From assembly GCA_965222725.1 (NCBI GenBank), contig OZ244969.1:1860001-1924000 (forward strand): a DNA stretch of 64,000 nt, read 5' to 3'. A program made the position numbers and the translations under genes. The notes under the pieces are model-generated. The model made no database searches and was not told where the DNA came from. It saw nothing but the letters and a program-made list of their open reading frames with translations. Shown here piece by piece: positions 45,701 to 54,062 of this stretch (position 1 is its first letter; each line of letters begins with the position of its first letter). The stretch comes from GCA-2748575 sp965222725. Its GTDB lineage: Bacteria; Pseudomonadota; Gammaproteobacteria; Pseudomonadales; Ketobacteraceae.

Positions 45701-46298
45701 GCACGCCGGAAATAATGACGCTGTCGTAAATACTTTCTACGGTCATCACCAAGGGCGAGAAGTGGGTCAATTCTCCGCGAACAACGGCTTCCTGCTGATC
45801 TGCATACAGCGTCAGTACCACATTGCCGAGCACTTCAATCTGACCATCATTCAGGGTCAGCAGGTTCAAAGAGAGATCGCCCTCCAGTTCATTATCGCCG
45901 AAGCCGTCGCTGCCATAGTTCAGTGCCAGTGATACGGGCTGGGTAAAAACGGTACCGGAAGGTCCCAGTTCATAGGCGCCAAGCACATTCCTTCCGGCAA
46001 AGGCCCCCGGCAGGTCAGTTGTGTTTATAGCCGTGATTGAAATTGCAGTTTCCGCCGCAACCGCACCTTCGGGGAGCGTCAGTGTTACCTTGCCATCGGT
46101 GCTGGTAAGGGATCCTCCCGCAGGCCCGATGGAAGCGCTCACTACATTGTCGTCTGCGTCCGGATCAGAGTCGTTGTTGCCACTGCCGCCACTGCTACCG
46201 CCACAGGCACCCACTGAAACCAGGCAAATACACAGCCCCAGCCATAACAGGCATCGTTCTATCGGGACAAGAGTCAGATAAGCAGCACGTGATTTCAT
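42759..46298 (-). CDS. Large ZU5-domain lipoprotein
   Basis: An 1179-residue protein from ATG 46298, with AAGGAA before it. A signal sequence ends in the lipobox VGAC, then a Gly/Ser/Asp-rich tether. A ZU5-like domain follows at about residues 55-115 (ASIGPAGGSLTSTDGKVTL, with LTLPEGAVA), as seen in surface lipoproteins and death-domain proteins. A thrombospondin type 3 calcium repeat (DNDRDSDGVLDSKDLCPDD) lies near 495. The C-terminal part is Cys-containing with repeats of beta structure and a final WVPGKEPIPARVLVS segment suggestive of a propeller. It has no catalytic motif recognised. It probably acts at the outer membrane surface. Confidence 0.8.
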   Translation of the reverse strand: MKSRAAYLTLVPIERCLLWLGLCICLVSVGACGGSSGGSGNNDSDPDADDNVVSASIGPAGGSLTSTDGKVTLTLPEGAVAAETAISITAINTTDLPGAFAGRNVLGAYELGPSGTVFTQPVSLALNYGSDGFGDNELEGDLSLNLLTLNDGQIEVLGNVVLTLYADQQEAVVRGELTHFSPLVMTVESIYDSVIISGVPDTSTVGQNHSVEIKYRHFADSELNADKAIYRESFDDEVFGVIEPDQALFSSDPVVSSRPYLDFGMVKAGVASLPEQTVRYACKKTGITFFDPEFRYLDYNDTSEKYLRTTYVNAIQLVKPVTCINNESGSVVQLIDERDPEAPSRAEWFFDVTPGTTEVKVGDEFSLLINERGPFNNKLESQLYEVKIRDTNPGVISDYSLGEPPNVNGSSNIKQGEGIYYFDERLNVDTLYIKDVVALLNTQKVNFTCLKAGQTRLVFQLRVVEDLSLVDWSPVDAEAVVVQVTCSEAAIDNDRDSDGVLDSKDLCPDDSGSTEHGCNIEKSDSNTRMGCSFGGNCNLSGGNGSCSQCGVVRLDGSIRLISNTADDTISISLDTGYTTSGAVEYSTEMISGNAGEGAVFVFDDDGITCESDNSGQGCNGTFQDGTELGCPSESKCRVQIIQADEITGLNNLIRFVDVQKNTINNDGEFDFNWVFTIDDDDFPPASGSFSIQTESGTGTSSARLYFADDQYFIPELIVAELPEDGFELTDITCEVAPGTLYSDSGFSTDRSNSCQFENTWNQPPETALIDLPFGASAPGEFNLVADGGFGLSVSANYVSLGYTNGLMILNSETGESPAVGNRESLNFSSIGLNNSGAYVLLNPSVPTADRLTSYGDATISFYYDPELETFSSGILGFDVITDVSPLGGDVTSSTTLQFNNGRNRIEAQIFNADPGSLSWEQRTLTQPENLENLNGNVVSGFAWDLGRLDCYNPCQGSGQPMPSGCQAEIDQVIGSTPSCADAWTPTSCESAYNAITDSFCERPLADQQVNFGGMVLGVTDGATSELFLADPALTFSGRVQSIGVTGADARRVECAGQICVVTNFGSDTLTIVTWDGLFDAAIVATVNVGDGPVGTSILENTDGTYEVFSTGSLSNTWHRTTVSADGTLIQNLSTDAEEGCEGPEGITWVPGKEPIPARVLVSCKNTDNFMRITPQWPLR

Positions 46299-46521
46299 TG
46301 TAAGTTCCTTAGCCCAGCGGTGCCGGAAGGCTTTTTTGGTTTTGAATATATCATTACCCCAAACCCGGTCAGACGGCAAACATAAGGCAGGTGGTGTGCA
46401 TTTAAACGGCTAATACATTTATGAAAGAAAAGCTGTTGATGTTGAGGGAGGCAGAAAGTAAAGCGTTGCGAAACAAATGGATAGATTTGGTAGTGCGTGG
46501 ATATGCCGTGCGGTTATGAAT

Positions 46522-46558
46522 AAAAAAAGCGGCGGGAGCTGTGCGCTCCGGCCGCTTT
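46522..46558 (-). terminator. Factor-independent terminator of the propeller-lipoprotein gene
   Basis: On the minus strand AAAGCGGC and GGAGC pair with GCTCC and GCCGCTTT around a five-base loop with one internal mismatch, followed by seven T residues. It lies 24 bases past the stop at 46582 and separates it from the ZU5 lipoprotein gene. Confidence 0.85.
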
Positions 46559-46581
46559 CTGGAATCCGTTCTTTTTCAGTC

Positions 46582-47883
46582 TTAGTGACGGGTCAGTTTG
46601 GCGCCGCTGGATTGAGGGATCGGTGCTGCATGTAACAATACCTCTTGTGCCACTGTTTCTGCGGAAATGTTGTAGCTGTATTCCGACAGGTTGAAACTGC
46701 TGGCCGTGCCATTGGTCAGGTTATCCACATCAAAGCCGGACTCCTCAATCACACCGTCCAGGTTGGTGCTGATAGCAAACCCGTAGTCGCCCGATGCGGT
46801 ATAGGTGCCTGCCATCAGGTAGCCCTGGTCGGTTCGGGTCAGCTGTATTGCAGTGCCACCGGTTGCCCGGGAAAACTCGTAACGTTTGGCCCACTGCAAA
46901 GTGCCGGTCTGGTTGAGCTTAACCAGCACAGGGTGACTTTGGCTGAAATCATTATCAGTCTGGCTGAACCGCCCCATCAACAGCGAGCCGCCATCATCAG
47001 TAGGTAACAGGTCCAGTATCCTTGCCTGTTTGTTAAAACGGTATTTTTTTGCATTGGTAATTTCCAGGTTGTCGTCAATTATCAGCTTAATGGGCTCCTG
47101 AAAATTGTTTTGATCAGTGAAGGTGCCGTACTCAAGATTGCCGCCCAGAATAATCTGTTGATTCGCTCCCAGGTATAAGCCCGCCGGGTAAAAGCCGGTA
47201 TTTTCCCCACCATACACCCTGGCAGAAATCAGGTTGAGGTCGGCGCTTAATTTAAGCAGTGTCAGATCCAGGCGGCCTTGCTCACTGAACATATTGCCTC
47301 TTTCGCCGGTGGCAATCAATTCGCCGTCAGGCAGTTCCAGAATGGCGTGGAGCGGACCAATGTCGCTATAGGATTTGCTGGAAATCAGGTCGCCGGCATC
47401 CGTCAGGTGCAGTAATCCACCGCCGTCAGCATGTTTACCCAGAAAAAAGAATCCGTTATTCGCTTTGTGGGCTGCCTTGAAATAAAAATCAGGATAGGTT
47501 TTCAGGAAACGTACGGAACCGTCGGATTCCAGCACCTGCAAAAAGGCTTCGCCATCTCCGGTGATACCGGCAACAGCATAGGCATCGCCCGGCAGCAGAA
47601 ACAAACCGCGATAGACAGAAAACACCGGCATATAAGTGTTTTGCCATAGTACGTCGCCCTGGGCGTTGAACTTCATTACCCACAGGTTATCGTTATTCTT
47701 GCCGGCCAGAATCATACCGCCCTGAGCGGTTTGTTGACCGGCGTCCATTCTTGCCCGGTAGAATCCGGCGTCGCCGGTTGCTTCAATCTGCAGGGCAAAG
47801 TAATCGGTGTTGCCGGTACCGCCACAGGCGCTGAGTAACAGGCCGGTTGTGGCCAGCAACAGGGCTTGAAAAAAGGTTTTCAT
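46582..47883 (-). CDS. Lipoprotein with propeller-like repeats
   Basis: A 433-residue lipoprotein from ATG 47883, with AGGAAG upstream. A signal peptide ends in lipobox LSAC (Cys about residue 20). The body consists of about seven repeats with the flavour of delta-60/WD-like segments: NLWVMKFNAQGDVLWQNTY, GSLLMGRF, QGYLMAGTYTASGDYGFAIS. This predicts a beta-propeller. The family is common in aquatic bacteria and has no proven role. It lies 61 bases behind the LRR lipoprotein gene and is probably co-transcribed with it. Confidence 0.82.
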   Translation of the reverse strand: MKTFFQALLLATTGLLLSACGGTGNTDYFALQIEATGDAGFYRARMDAGQQTAQGGMILAGKNNDNLWVMKFNAQGDVLWQNTYMPVFSVYRGLFLLPGDAYAVAGITGDGEAFLQVLESDGSVRFLKTYPDFYFKAAHKANNGFFFLGKHADGGGLLHLTDAGDLISSKSYSDIGPLHAILELPDGELIATGERGNMFSEQGRLDLTLLKLSADLNLISARVYGGENTGFYPAGLYLGANQQIILGGNLEYGTFTDQNNFQEPIKLIIDDNLEITNAKKYRFNKQARILDLLPTDDGGSLLMGRFSQTDNDFSQSHPVLVKLNQTGTLQWAKRYEFSRATGGTAIQLTRTDQGYLMAGTYTASGDYGFAISTNLDGVIEESGFDVDNLTNGTASSFNLSEYSYNISAETVAQEVLLHAAPIPQSSGAKLTRH

Positions 47884-47944
47884 ACTGACTTCCTTTCTGA
47901 ATGATCTAAAGAATTCTGATATTGACACTTGATTACTTCGCATT

Positions 47945-49648
47945 TCAGCAGCCTTCGTCATTGTCGATGGTCGTTGGCGTCAGGCCAACGCCTTCCCGGG
48001 ACTGGATCAGCTCCAGCAGCTCATATACCGACGAATCACATAAACTGTAATTGTTATGGAAACTGAAGAAGCGTTCTATGCGTTCCAGTTGAAACAGGCT
48101 TTCGATCGATGTCAGGTTGTAGTTGTTTCGCACCGTAATGGATTGTCCGATATGCGTGAGTCTGTCCAGCCCGGTCAGGCTCAACAAGTTGCTGTGGTGA
48201 TCGATGCTCAGTTCACCACCGATAGTTTCAAGGCTTTGCAGTCCTGACAGTGATGCCAGTGCCGGGTTGCTGTAAAGCGTTACATTCCCGGAAATGTCAG
48301 AAACCTGCTCAAGGCCATCCAGGTTTTCCAGTGCCAGATTGTTTTTAATGCGTAAGCCATCAATGCTGTTGAGTGCCGGCGCTCCCAGCAGCGTGCGTAT
48401 CTGATCACTGTTTTCAACGGTCAGTGAACCGTTGATGCTGCGGAGTGATCCCAGCCCCTCCAGCGACGTAAGTCCGTCGTTGGAAACCAGGGTAAAATCG
48501 TCGCCAATCGTTTCCAGTGCACTCAGGTCATTCAGCGTTTCAAGGGCCGGTATACCGGAAATGTCCAGGCGCCCTGTAACATTGGTGATGTGTTCGAACC
48601 CTTTAAGATTTGCCAGCGAAGCGTTACGCGAGATCACCAGGTTGTCTCCAATGATGGGTTGAATCCCATTCAGTGCCTCAATGGATTCAAGGCTGGCATT
48701 GTATTCCAGATACAGATCCTGCCCCACGGAATTCAGTGTGGCCAGCCCCTGTAGATCGCGAATCAGCGGGTTGGCAAAGATCATCAGATGGCCGCCAACC
48801 GATTCAAGGTTTTGCAGTCCATCGAGAGAGGTCAGGTTTGTGTTGTGGTAAAGGTACAGGTTATCCCGGACTCGTCGTAATGAAACAAGATCGCCAAGTT
48901 CAGTGATCAGGTTGGTGTTGTCTCTGGAGCCCAGAGGCAGACTGGCGACACGATCATGTTCTTCAACCCGGTTTTCAACAATTACCAGGTTATCACCTGA
49001 CATTGCCTCACCGGTATAGTCAGCGCTGAATGGCATGACACTCAGGGTACCGTTGATATCCGTATAACCAGCAAGCCTGGCTATGTCATCCGTTGTGCTA
49101 ATCAGGAAATCGCCTTCCCATTGGGGCGGCGTTTGCAGGTTCTCTCCCACATAGACCAGCCAGGAGCGGCTGCTCTCGGCGTATTTCCAGTAACCCCCCA
49201 GGTTGTGCCGGTACAGGGTATAGGTAATCAGATAATACTGAGGCTCTTCACCAACGGGTGCCGTAAACCGGTAGTTAAAAGCATTCAGTAAATTGGCCGG
49301 TGTTGTTTGAATGCGTTCTGCATTGCGAGTCCAGGGAACAATATTAGTAACTGGCCCGGCCAGGTAGTCATCGGGTTCATAGCGGTATACAGCCCATTGT
49401 GCTCTTACACCAACTTGAAAAAGCGATTCGACATAGGGGCTGTAAGTGGGGCCCGAAACGGAAAAATCCAGCGATTCGCCTTCTTCCAGATAATGAACAA
49501 TGGAGTTTTGCGGCGTGTGGCTGTCGATCTTGATATCCACGCCACAGGCGGTGAGCAAGGTGATAAAGGCGGTGGTAAATAACGATCTGAATACAAGGCG
49601 GATACTAGGTGCCCGCACTCGGGCTGCTGTGTGTGGCGCATAACTCAT
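47945..49648 (-). CDS. Leucine-rich repeat lipoprotein (receptor L-domain type)
   Basis: A 567-residue lipoprotein; the lipobox LTAC lies near residue 35. An N-terminal domain of about 200 residues precedes some 14 leucine-rich repeats with the pattern LTSLDGLQNLESVGGHLMI, each about 23-24 residues, close to the receptor-L/BspA-like repeats of surface proteins. The C-terminus ends in a Cys pair region (SLCDSSVYELLEL and DNDEGC). LRR stacks usually bind ligands. It probably faces the outside of the cell. It begins the two-gene run LRR lipoprotein-propeller lipoprotein. Confidence 0.85.
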   Translation of the reverse strand: MSYAPHTAARVRAPSIRLVFRSLFTTAFITLLTACGVDIKIDSHTPQNSIVHYLEEGESLDFSVSGPTYSPYVESLFQVGVRAQWAVYRYEPDDYLAGPVTNIVPWTRNAERIQTTPANLLNAFNYRFTAPVGEEPQYYLITYTLYRHNLGGYWKYAESSRSWLVYVGENLQTPPQWEGDFLISTTDDIARLAGYTDINGTLSVMPFSADYTGEAMSGDNLVIVENRVEEHDRVASLPLGSRDNTNLITELGDLVSLRRVRDNLYLYHNTNLTSLDGLQNLESVGGHLMIFANPLIRDLQGLATLNSVGQDLYLEYNASLESIEALNGIQPIIGDNLVISRNASLANLKGFEHITNVTGRLDISGIPALETLNDLSALETIGDDFTLVSNDGLTSLEGLGSLRSINGSLTVENSDQIRTLLGAPALNSIDGLRIKNNLALENLDGLEQVSDISGNVTLYSNPALASLSGLQSLETIGGELSIDHHSNLLSLTGLDRLTHIGQSITVRNNYNLTSIESLFQLERIERFFSFHNNYSLCDSSVYELLELIQSREGVGLTPTTIDNDEGC

Positions 49649-49958
49649 ATTACATGTCCCTGGTAAGTGAGTTGGTATGAGAAGGGGTGAAGCCGGCAGA
49701 ATCTGGTTGAGCGATTCTGGAGGATCCTTTTCGCTATGGGTTTCATTTGTGTTCGAAAATTTTCGCGCAATATAGCCTCGCGAACGTTACGGGTCTATGT
49801 TCGATTACAAAAACAAACATTATTGGAAAAGCGTAAAGGGTGGGCTGCTGCGAACTAATCCTTTGGATTAAGTCGTGAGTAGAGGGGCAGGGAAGAGCAG
49901 GGGGGTATCCACTGGCCCGCTTTGCGATGCAGCGGGCCAGTGCTTTAATGGAGCTGAC
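49649..49958. other. Intergenic region between the LRR lipoprotein and the outer-membrane barrel gene
   Basis: About 310 bases without a gene. It holds the 12-bp perfect hairpin at 49910-49942 (end of the barrel gene) and, on the minus strand, presumably the promoter of the LRR lipoprotein gene. No clear promoter elements could be fixed. Confidence 0.5.
49910..49942. repeat. 12-bp perfect inverted repeat, transcript end of the barrel gene
   Basis: CACTGGCCCGCT, a nine-base loop and AGCGGGCCAGTG lie 17 bases past the stop of the barrel gene. On the minus strand no T-run follows (GATACCCCCC), so it is an atypical terminator or a protective 3' hairpin. Confidence 0.6.
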
Positions 49959-50492
49959 CTACATTCGTGTGAACACGCCGATGGAAATGCCTTCGACCTC
50001 CGCGTCGTCTTTATCGATCAGGCTCATGTATTCAATATTAATACCCACGTTGGAGCCCACCATCATATCTATTCCCACACCGTAAGACATATCATCAACA
50101 GAATCGGAAGCCGCGCCAACACCCGTAGCTCTGGCTGTTACCTCCTGTTCTGTATAGCCCACGATGGCATAGGGGTAGAACATGTCCCCAATGGGTACGC
50201 CACCTTTAATGTAACCGCCATAGAGGTCGTCCAGCTCCAGGCTGACATTCAGGCCTTCGGTTTCGGTTGAGTCGCCGTTGACGCCATAGCCCCAGCGAAA
50301 TTCTGCGCCGACGTAAGGATTAAAGAAACCGCCAACCCGACCGACAATGGAGTTAAACGTCAGGTCCTCAACCCCTTCCTCTGTACTCTCCAGATGCGTT
50401 GCGTTTAGCCCCAGGTAAGGCCCTGGCTCCTGCGCAATCACACCGGTAGATACCGTCAGGGCAAGAGCGCCTAAAAAAATCCTGGATTTCAT
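49959..50492 (-). CDS. Small outer-membrane beta-barrel protein
   Basis: A 177-residue protein with AAGGAGAATAAC before the ATG. The signal peptide ends at VIAQ (about residue 21). The mature part is built of alternating strands with glycine-rich turns (GYIKGGVPIGDMFYPYAIVGY, then GVGIDMMVGSNVGINIEYM), ending in a terminal aromatic-proximal strand GISIGVFTRM. This fits the OmpA-like or Ail-like eight-stranded barrels. The last residue is Met rather than Phe, which is uncommon for BAM substrates. Function unknown. Confidence 0.82.
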   Translation of the reverse strand: MKSRIFLGALALTVSTGVIAQEPGPYLGLNATHLESTEEGVEDLTFNSIVGRVGGFFNPYVGAEFRWGYGVNGDSTETEGLNVSLELDDLYGGYIKGGVPIGDMFYPYAIVGYTEQEVTARATGVGAASDSVDDMSYGVGIDMMVGSNVGINIEYMSLIDKDDAEVEGISIGVFTRM

Positions 50493-50540
50493 TGTTATTC
50501 TCCTTGTTATCCTGTGCCAAACAGCACAATAGCTTAGAAA

Positions 50541-50954
50541 TCAGTCCCACCACAATGCAGTGACATCTTCGAACATCTCACCGTTGATTTCAATATCTCC
50601 GATTTCCTCAATCCCGGTAGCCAGCACACAGTCCTGCAATTCGGCAATCAGTGCCATATCAACGGCACCGATCAGATAAACCCGTTCTGAATAGGGCCAT
50701 ATTTCGTCATCGTCTTCATCCACTTCCTGGATTTCTACATAGATATCTACGCCGTTTTCATTGGCGAATCGCTGTAAATGGTAGTAAAGCGCCTCGGGGC
50801 TGGGGTGGGGATCAAGGTTGCAAGCCAGGGAGCCTTCATCCTCATTGCCGTCAAAGAAATCGCCCAGTGTAACGGCCACAGTTTTGCCGCCGCTGTTTGA
50901 AAATCCCAGTTCGTAGATTTCGTTTACCAGTTTGTCTCGTTTCGATAAGCCCAC
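50541..50954 (-). CDS. Acidic hypothetical protein
   Basis: A 137-residue soluble acidic protein with a GTG start at 50954 supported by GGGAGGAAC. It contains DGNEDEGSLACNLDPHPSPEALYYHLQRF and a runs of Asp/Glu (EVDEDDDEIWPYSE), and ends in a Trp-rich tail (VTALWWD). No family is recognised. The overall character recalls immunity or antitoxin-type small acidic proteins, but no toxin gene is next to it. It lies 48 bases before the barrel gene on the same strand and may share its transcript. Confidence 0.7.
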   Translation of the reverse strand: MGLSKRDKLVNEIYELGFSNSGGKTVAVTLGDFFDGNEDEGSLACNLDPHPSPEALYYHLQRFANENGVDIYVEIQEVDEDDDEIWPYSERVYLIGAVDMALIAELQDCVLATGIEEIGDIEINGEMFEDVTALWWD

Positions 50955-51122
50955 TATGATGTTCCTCCCGGAGGATAACGATCCGATAAATGAGGGTGCA
51001 GGGTACGTTATTCATGGCTTTGAATTTTAACAGCTTTTTATACCAATCGAGTGTATCACGCAAGACTGAAAGAAAAACCATGGGTCCATGGGCTCAGGGC
51101 CTGCAGTTTATCGTGGGATATG

Positions 51123-51323
51123 TTATCCACGTGGTAAAAGCAATGCCATTGAAAGGCAAAAAATGGTAAGGGCTATAACGAATCGGGTAAAAGTCAGCTC
51201 TATCCCAAGAAAAAAGCGGCGTTGTTGCAGAGGAACAGGCATGCCACAGGCGGGACAAATCTCACTGTCGCTCTGCTGTGGCGCCTGGCAATAGGCGCAA
51301 AAAGCCTGATGCTTTCTTGTCAT
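51123..51323 (-). CDS. dnrP: DnrP-like zinc-ribbon protein
   Basis: A 66-residue protein whose first half has four cysteines in two CxxC pairs (CAYCQAP and CPACGMPVP), a zinc-ribbon-like knuckle, followed by a single transmembrane helix (RFVIALTIFCLSMALLL). DnrP proteins of pseudomonads have this plan and lie in denitrification gene regions. Its ATG overlaps the nirN stop (TAATG), indicating coupled translation. Function unknown. Confidence 0.78.
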   Translation of the reverse strand: MTRKHQAFCAYCQAPQQSDSEICPACGMPVPLQQRRFFLGIELTFTRFVIALTIFCLSMALLLPRG

Positions 51324-52834
51324 TAATGGCTGGTTCCGCTGGCATAATTGATTTTGTTGTAGACATTGTATTTGCCGGAAGGCTTATTCATTGGCAGGCG
51401 CTTTATCTCGTTAAACGTTTTCGCATCGTATATTACCAGCGCTCCGTCTGTGTCCCAGATGCTGACAAGGGCATATTTGCCATCTTTGGTAAATTCCACA
51501 TGTGCCGCTGTTTTCCCCGGTTCTGGTTGTAATGTTTTAACTATCTTGAGCGACTTCTTGTCAATAACGTGTAACAGATCGCTGTGTGGGCCAAAAAACA
51601 CATCTGTCCAGGCGTAAGGCGTGTTCTCATGACTCCGCATAAAGAATCCAGGACCTTTGGTTTCAAGTGTTTTTACCAGTTCCCAGGTATCGGTGTTGAC
51701 TATGCTGATAGCGCCTTGGCTAAGGTTGGGTGTGGCCAGCAAGTTGCGACCATCGCTCTGCCAGGTAATGCCTGAACCCAGGTGTGGCATGCCTGGTATA
51801 GCAATGCTGGCGACTGGTTTTCCACTTGCCATGTTGAGCACTACGCCACTCTTGGTGGACCTGGATGCGCCGACCAGGTGTTGGTAGCTTTGATCGAAGA
51901 AGAAATCATCCAGTAAAGTATCCACCTGAATCTTGCGAATCTCACCAATGCCGTTTTTGTAAGGTATTTCCCATACTTCCTTGACGTCTTTCAGCGCTGC
52001 GATAAAGCTGTTTCGGGGTGGCGCGGTGTAAACTGCACTGACTCGTGAGGTGTCTCCGTTCGCCGTTACATCGATTTTTCGTATCAGTGACAAATCTGCT
52101 GCGTTAAGAAGCACCAGAGTATGCGGCAGGTAATTTGCAGCAACAACATAACGGCCGTCATGGCTTACGGCAATATTCCGGGTGTTAATGCCGACCCTGG
52201 TTTCGGCAGTTGGCGTAAGGTTATAGATGTCGTATTTTGTAACCCAGCCATCTCGTGATGCAAAATATACGAAGCGCCCATCGGGTGAGTATTTCGGGCC
52301 GCCGTGCAGCGCAAACCGGGTTTTAAAGCGCTTGATCGGAGTAAAACTGTCGCCATCAAGAATGGTTGCGTGATGATCGCCCGATTCGACCACTATAAAC
52401 AGATTCATTAAGTCTGCATCGAAGAGCGGCTTTTCCGAAAGTTTGCTTTCATCGGCCAATAATTTGTGATGCTGGTTTATATGGTCTTCTTGCCAAACAA
52501 CCGGTTCCATACTGGGCTGGTAAATAAAGTCGGCAATAGCTGCGATGGTGTCGGGCGTCAGTTGCTCGCCAAATGCCGGCATTTGGCTGGCCGGTTTTCC
52601 TTGTTTGATGATTTCAATTGCTCTGGTTTGCTTTAGGCGTGAAAGGTTTTCTGGCAATAATGCGGGGCCGATAGCGCCAAGGCGATCAGCGCCATGACAG
52701 GCGGCGCAATGAGCCTGGTATTGTTCGCTGCCATTCACACCTTTATCTTCGCCATAGGTGTAAGCGGCAATACTCGACAGGCTAAGGAACACCCAAAGTC
52801 TTATCACCGTTTCTAAAGAAAATTTTACAGCCAC
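51323..52834 (-). CDS. nirN: NirN, cytochrome c/d1-domain dihydro-heme d1 dehydrogenase
   Basis: A 503-residue periplasmic protein. The GTG at 52834, preceded by GGGGAGGACAATCT, is preferred to an ATG further up. A signal peptide is followed by a c-type heme domain with CAACH (about residue 44) and then an eight-bladed d1-type propeller with repeated SPDGRFVYFASRDGWVTKYD-like segments. In Pseudomonas aeruginosa NirN oxidises dihydro-heme d1 to finished heme d1. The protein resembles NirS throughout but is not the reductase. It lies 31 bases behind nirJ. Confidence 0.9.
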   Translation of the reverse strand: MAVKFSLETVIRLWVFLSLSSIAAYTYGEDKGVNGSEQYQAHCAACHGADRLGAIGPALLPENLSRLKQTRAIEIIKQGKPASQMPAFGEQLTPDTIAAIADFIYQPSMEPVVWQEDHINQHHKLLADESKLSEKPLFDADLMNLFIVVESGDHHATILDGDSFTPIKRFKTRFALHGGPKYSPDGRFVYFASRDGWVTKYDIYNLTPTAETRVGINTRNIAVSHDGRYVVAANYLPHTLVLLNAADLSLIRKIDVTANGDTSRVSAVYTAPPRNSFIAALKDVKEVWEIPYKNGIGEIRKIQVDTLLDDFFFDQSYQHLVGASRSTKSGVVLNMASGKPVASIAIPGMPHLGSGITWQSDGRNLLATPNLSQGAISIVNTDTWELVKTLETKGPGFFMRSHENTPYAWTDVFFGPHSDLLHVIDKKSLKIVKTLQPEPGKTAAHVEFTKDGKYALVSIWDTDGALVIYDAKTFNEIKRLPMNKPSGKYNVYNKINYASGTSH

Positions 52835-52865
52835 AGATTGTCCTCCCCCCGGTTTTTCTCTGTGT

Positions 52866-54053
52866 TTAAAAAGAAACACACTTGATCTCAGAGCTATTGT
52901 CGTCGTTTTGTGGCAAACCAAGTTCGGCGTTTGTCAAATAACAACCGGGGTCTTCTGCCCAGTAGTCGTCATTAACGGTTTTGGCCCGTACGCGGGTATT
53001 GCCATTACAGATGCTCTTATAATCACATTGACCACAACGGCCTTTTAATGGTCTTGGCGATTGTCTGAGTCCCAGCATCAGTGGGTCCTGGGTATGGGTC
53101 CATATTTCGGAGAAGGGTTTTTCTGTGACATTACCAATAGAGTAGTCCCACCAGAAGGTGTCGGGGTGAACATTGCCCAGATTGTCGATGTTGGCGATAT
53201 TGACGCCGGTAGAATTCCCGCCCCAGTTCTGCAAACGCTGTTCAAGGCGTTCTATTCTTTCGGCAGGAAAGCGTTGCGCCGCCCACTTTAGCAGGTAAAC
53301 CCCATCTGCATCATTGTTTCCGGTAACAAACTCGCGATGCTGGCCCTGTTCTACAGCCTGCAGTGCACGCTCAAATACGGTATCCATGAGTTCGCGGCTA
53401 TGCTGGTGATAGGCGTCTCGCTTACGATTACGCTTGCCGCGGCCAGAGTAGTTCAGGTGTGACAGGTAAAACTTGTCAATATCATACGTATCCATCAAGT
53501 CCAGCAGCTGATAGAAGTCATCTTTATTGTCCAGTGTCGGTGTGAATCTCAGGCCGACCTTGATGCCTGCTTCCTGACAAAGCTCTACTCCTTTGATAGA
53601 AGCATCGAAAGCACCTTGCTTTTGGCGAAATATGTCGTGGGCTTCACGCATGCCATCTATACTGATACCGACATAGTTAAAACCGACAGCGGCAATATTC
53701 TTTATATTATTCTCGTTAATCAGGGTGCCATTGGTGGAGAGGCCAAGATACATGCCACGGCCCTTCGCTTGCTGTGCCAATTCGAAAATGTCGGGGCGTA
53801 ACAAAGGCTCCCCTCCGGAAAGAATCAGAGCTGGCACGCCGAAGTTGTTCAAATCATCTATGACTGTAAGTGCCTGGCTAGTGGTCAACTCTCCCGGAAA
53901 ATCGATGTCCGCGGATATGGAATAGCAGTGTTTGCAGGTCAGGTTACAGCGCCTGATAAGATTCCAGATAACCACTGGCGCTTTTGGCTTGCGTGCGGGT
54001 GGTACCGGAAGATCATGATAAAGGGCCTGCATATATTGTGATACTCGAAACAT
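52866..54053 (-). CDS. nirJ: Heme d1 biosynthesis radical SAM protein NirJ
   Basis: A 395-residue radical SAM enzyme. The [4Fe-4S] SAM-binding motif is CNLTCKHC (about residue 36), followed by SGGEPLLRP; a C-terminal SPASM-like set of cysteines lies in CGQCDYKSICNGNTR and DPGC. NirJ removes propionate groups from the tetrapyrrole (didecarboxysiroheme) to give the oxo groups of heme d1. The length agrees with the family. AAGGCGGG precedes the ATG. It is 9 bases behind nirH. Confidence 0.95.
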   Translation of the reverse strand: MFRVSQYMQALYHDLPVPPARKPKAPVVIWNLIRRCNLTCKHCYSISADIDFPGELTTSQALTVIDDLNNFGVPALILSGGEPLLRPDIFELAQQAKGRGMYLGLSTNGTLINENNIKNIAAVGFNYVGISIDGMREAHDIFRQKQGAFDASIKGVELCQEAGIKVGLRFTPTLDNKDDFYQLLDLMDTYDIDKFYLSHLNYSGRGKRNRKRDAYHQHSRELMDTVFERALQAVEQGQHREFVTGNNDADGVYLLKWAAQRFPAERIERLEQRLQNWGGNSTGVNIANIDNLGNVHPDTFWWDYSIGNVTEKPFSEIWTHTQDPLMLGLRQSPRPLKGRCGQCDYKSICNGNTRVRAKTVNDDYWAEDPGCYLTNAELGLPQNDDNSSEIKCVSF

Positions 54054-54062
54054 AATCCCGCC

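Noticed and set aside
46421..46519. 32-codon plus-strand ORF before the terminator at 46522-46558
   Set aside because: No ribosome site, no recognisable product; the terminator works on the minus strand with its T-run, so it does not end this frame.
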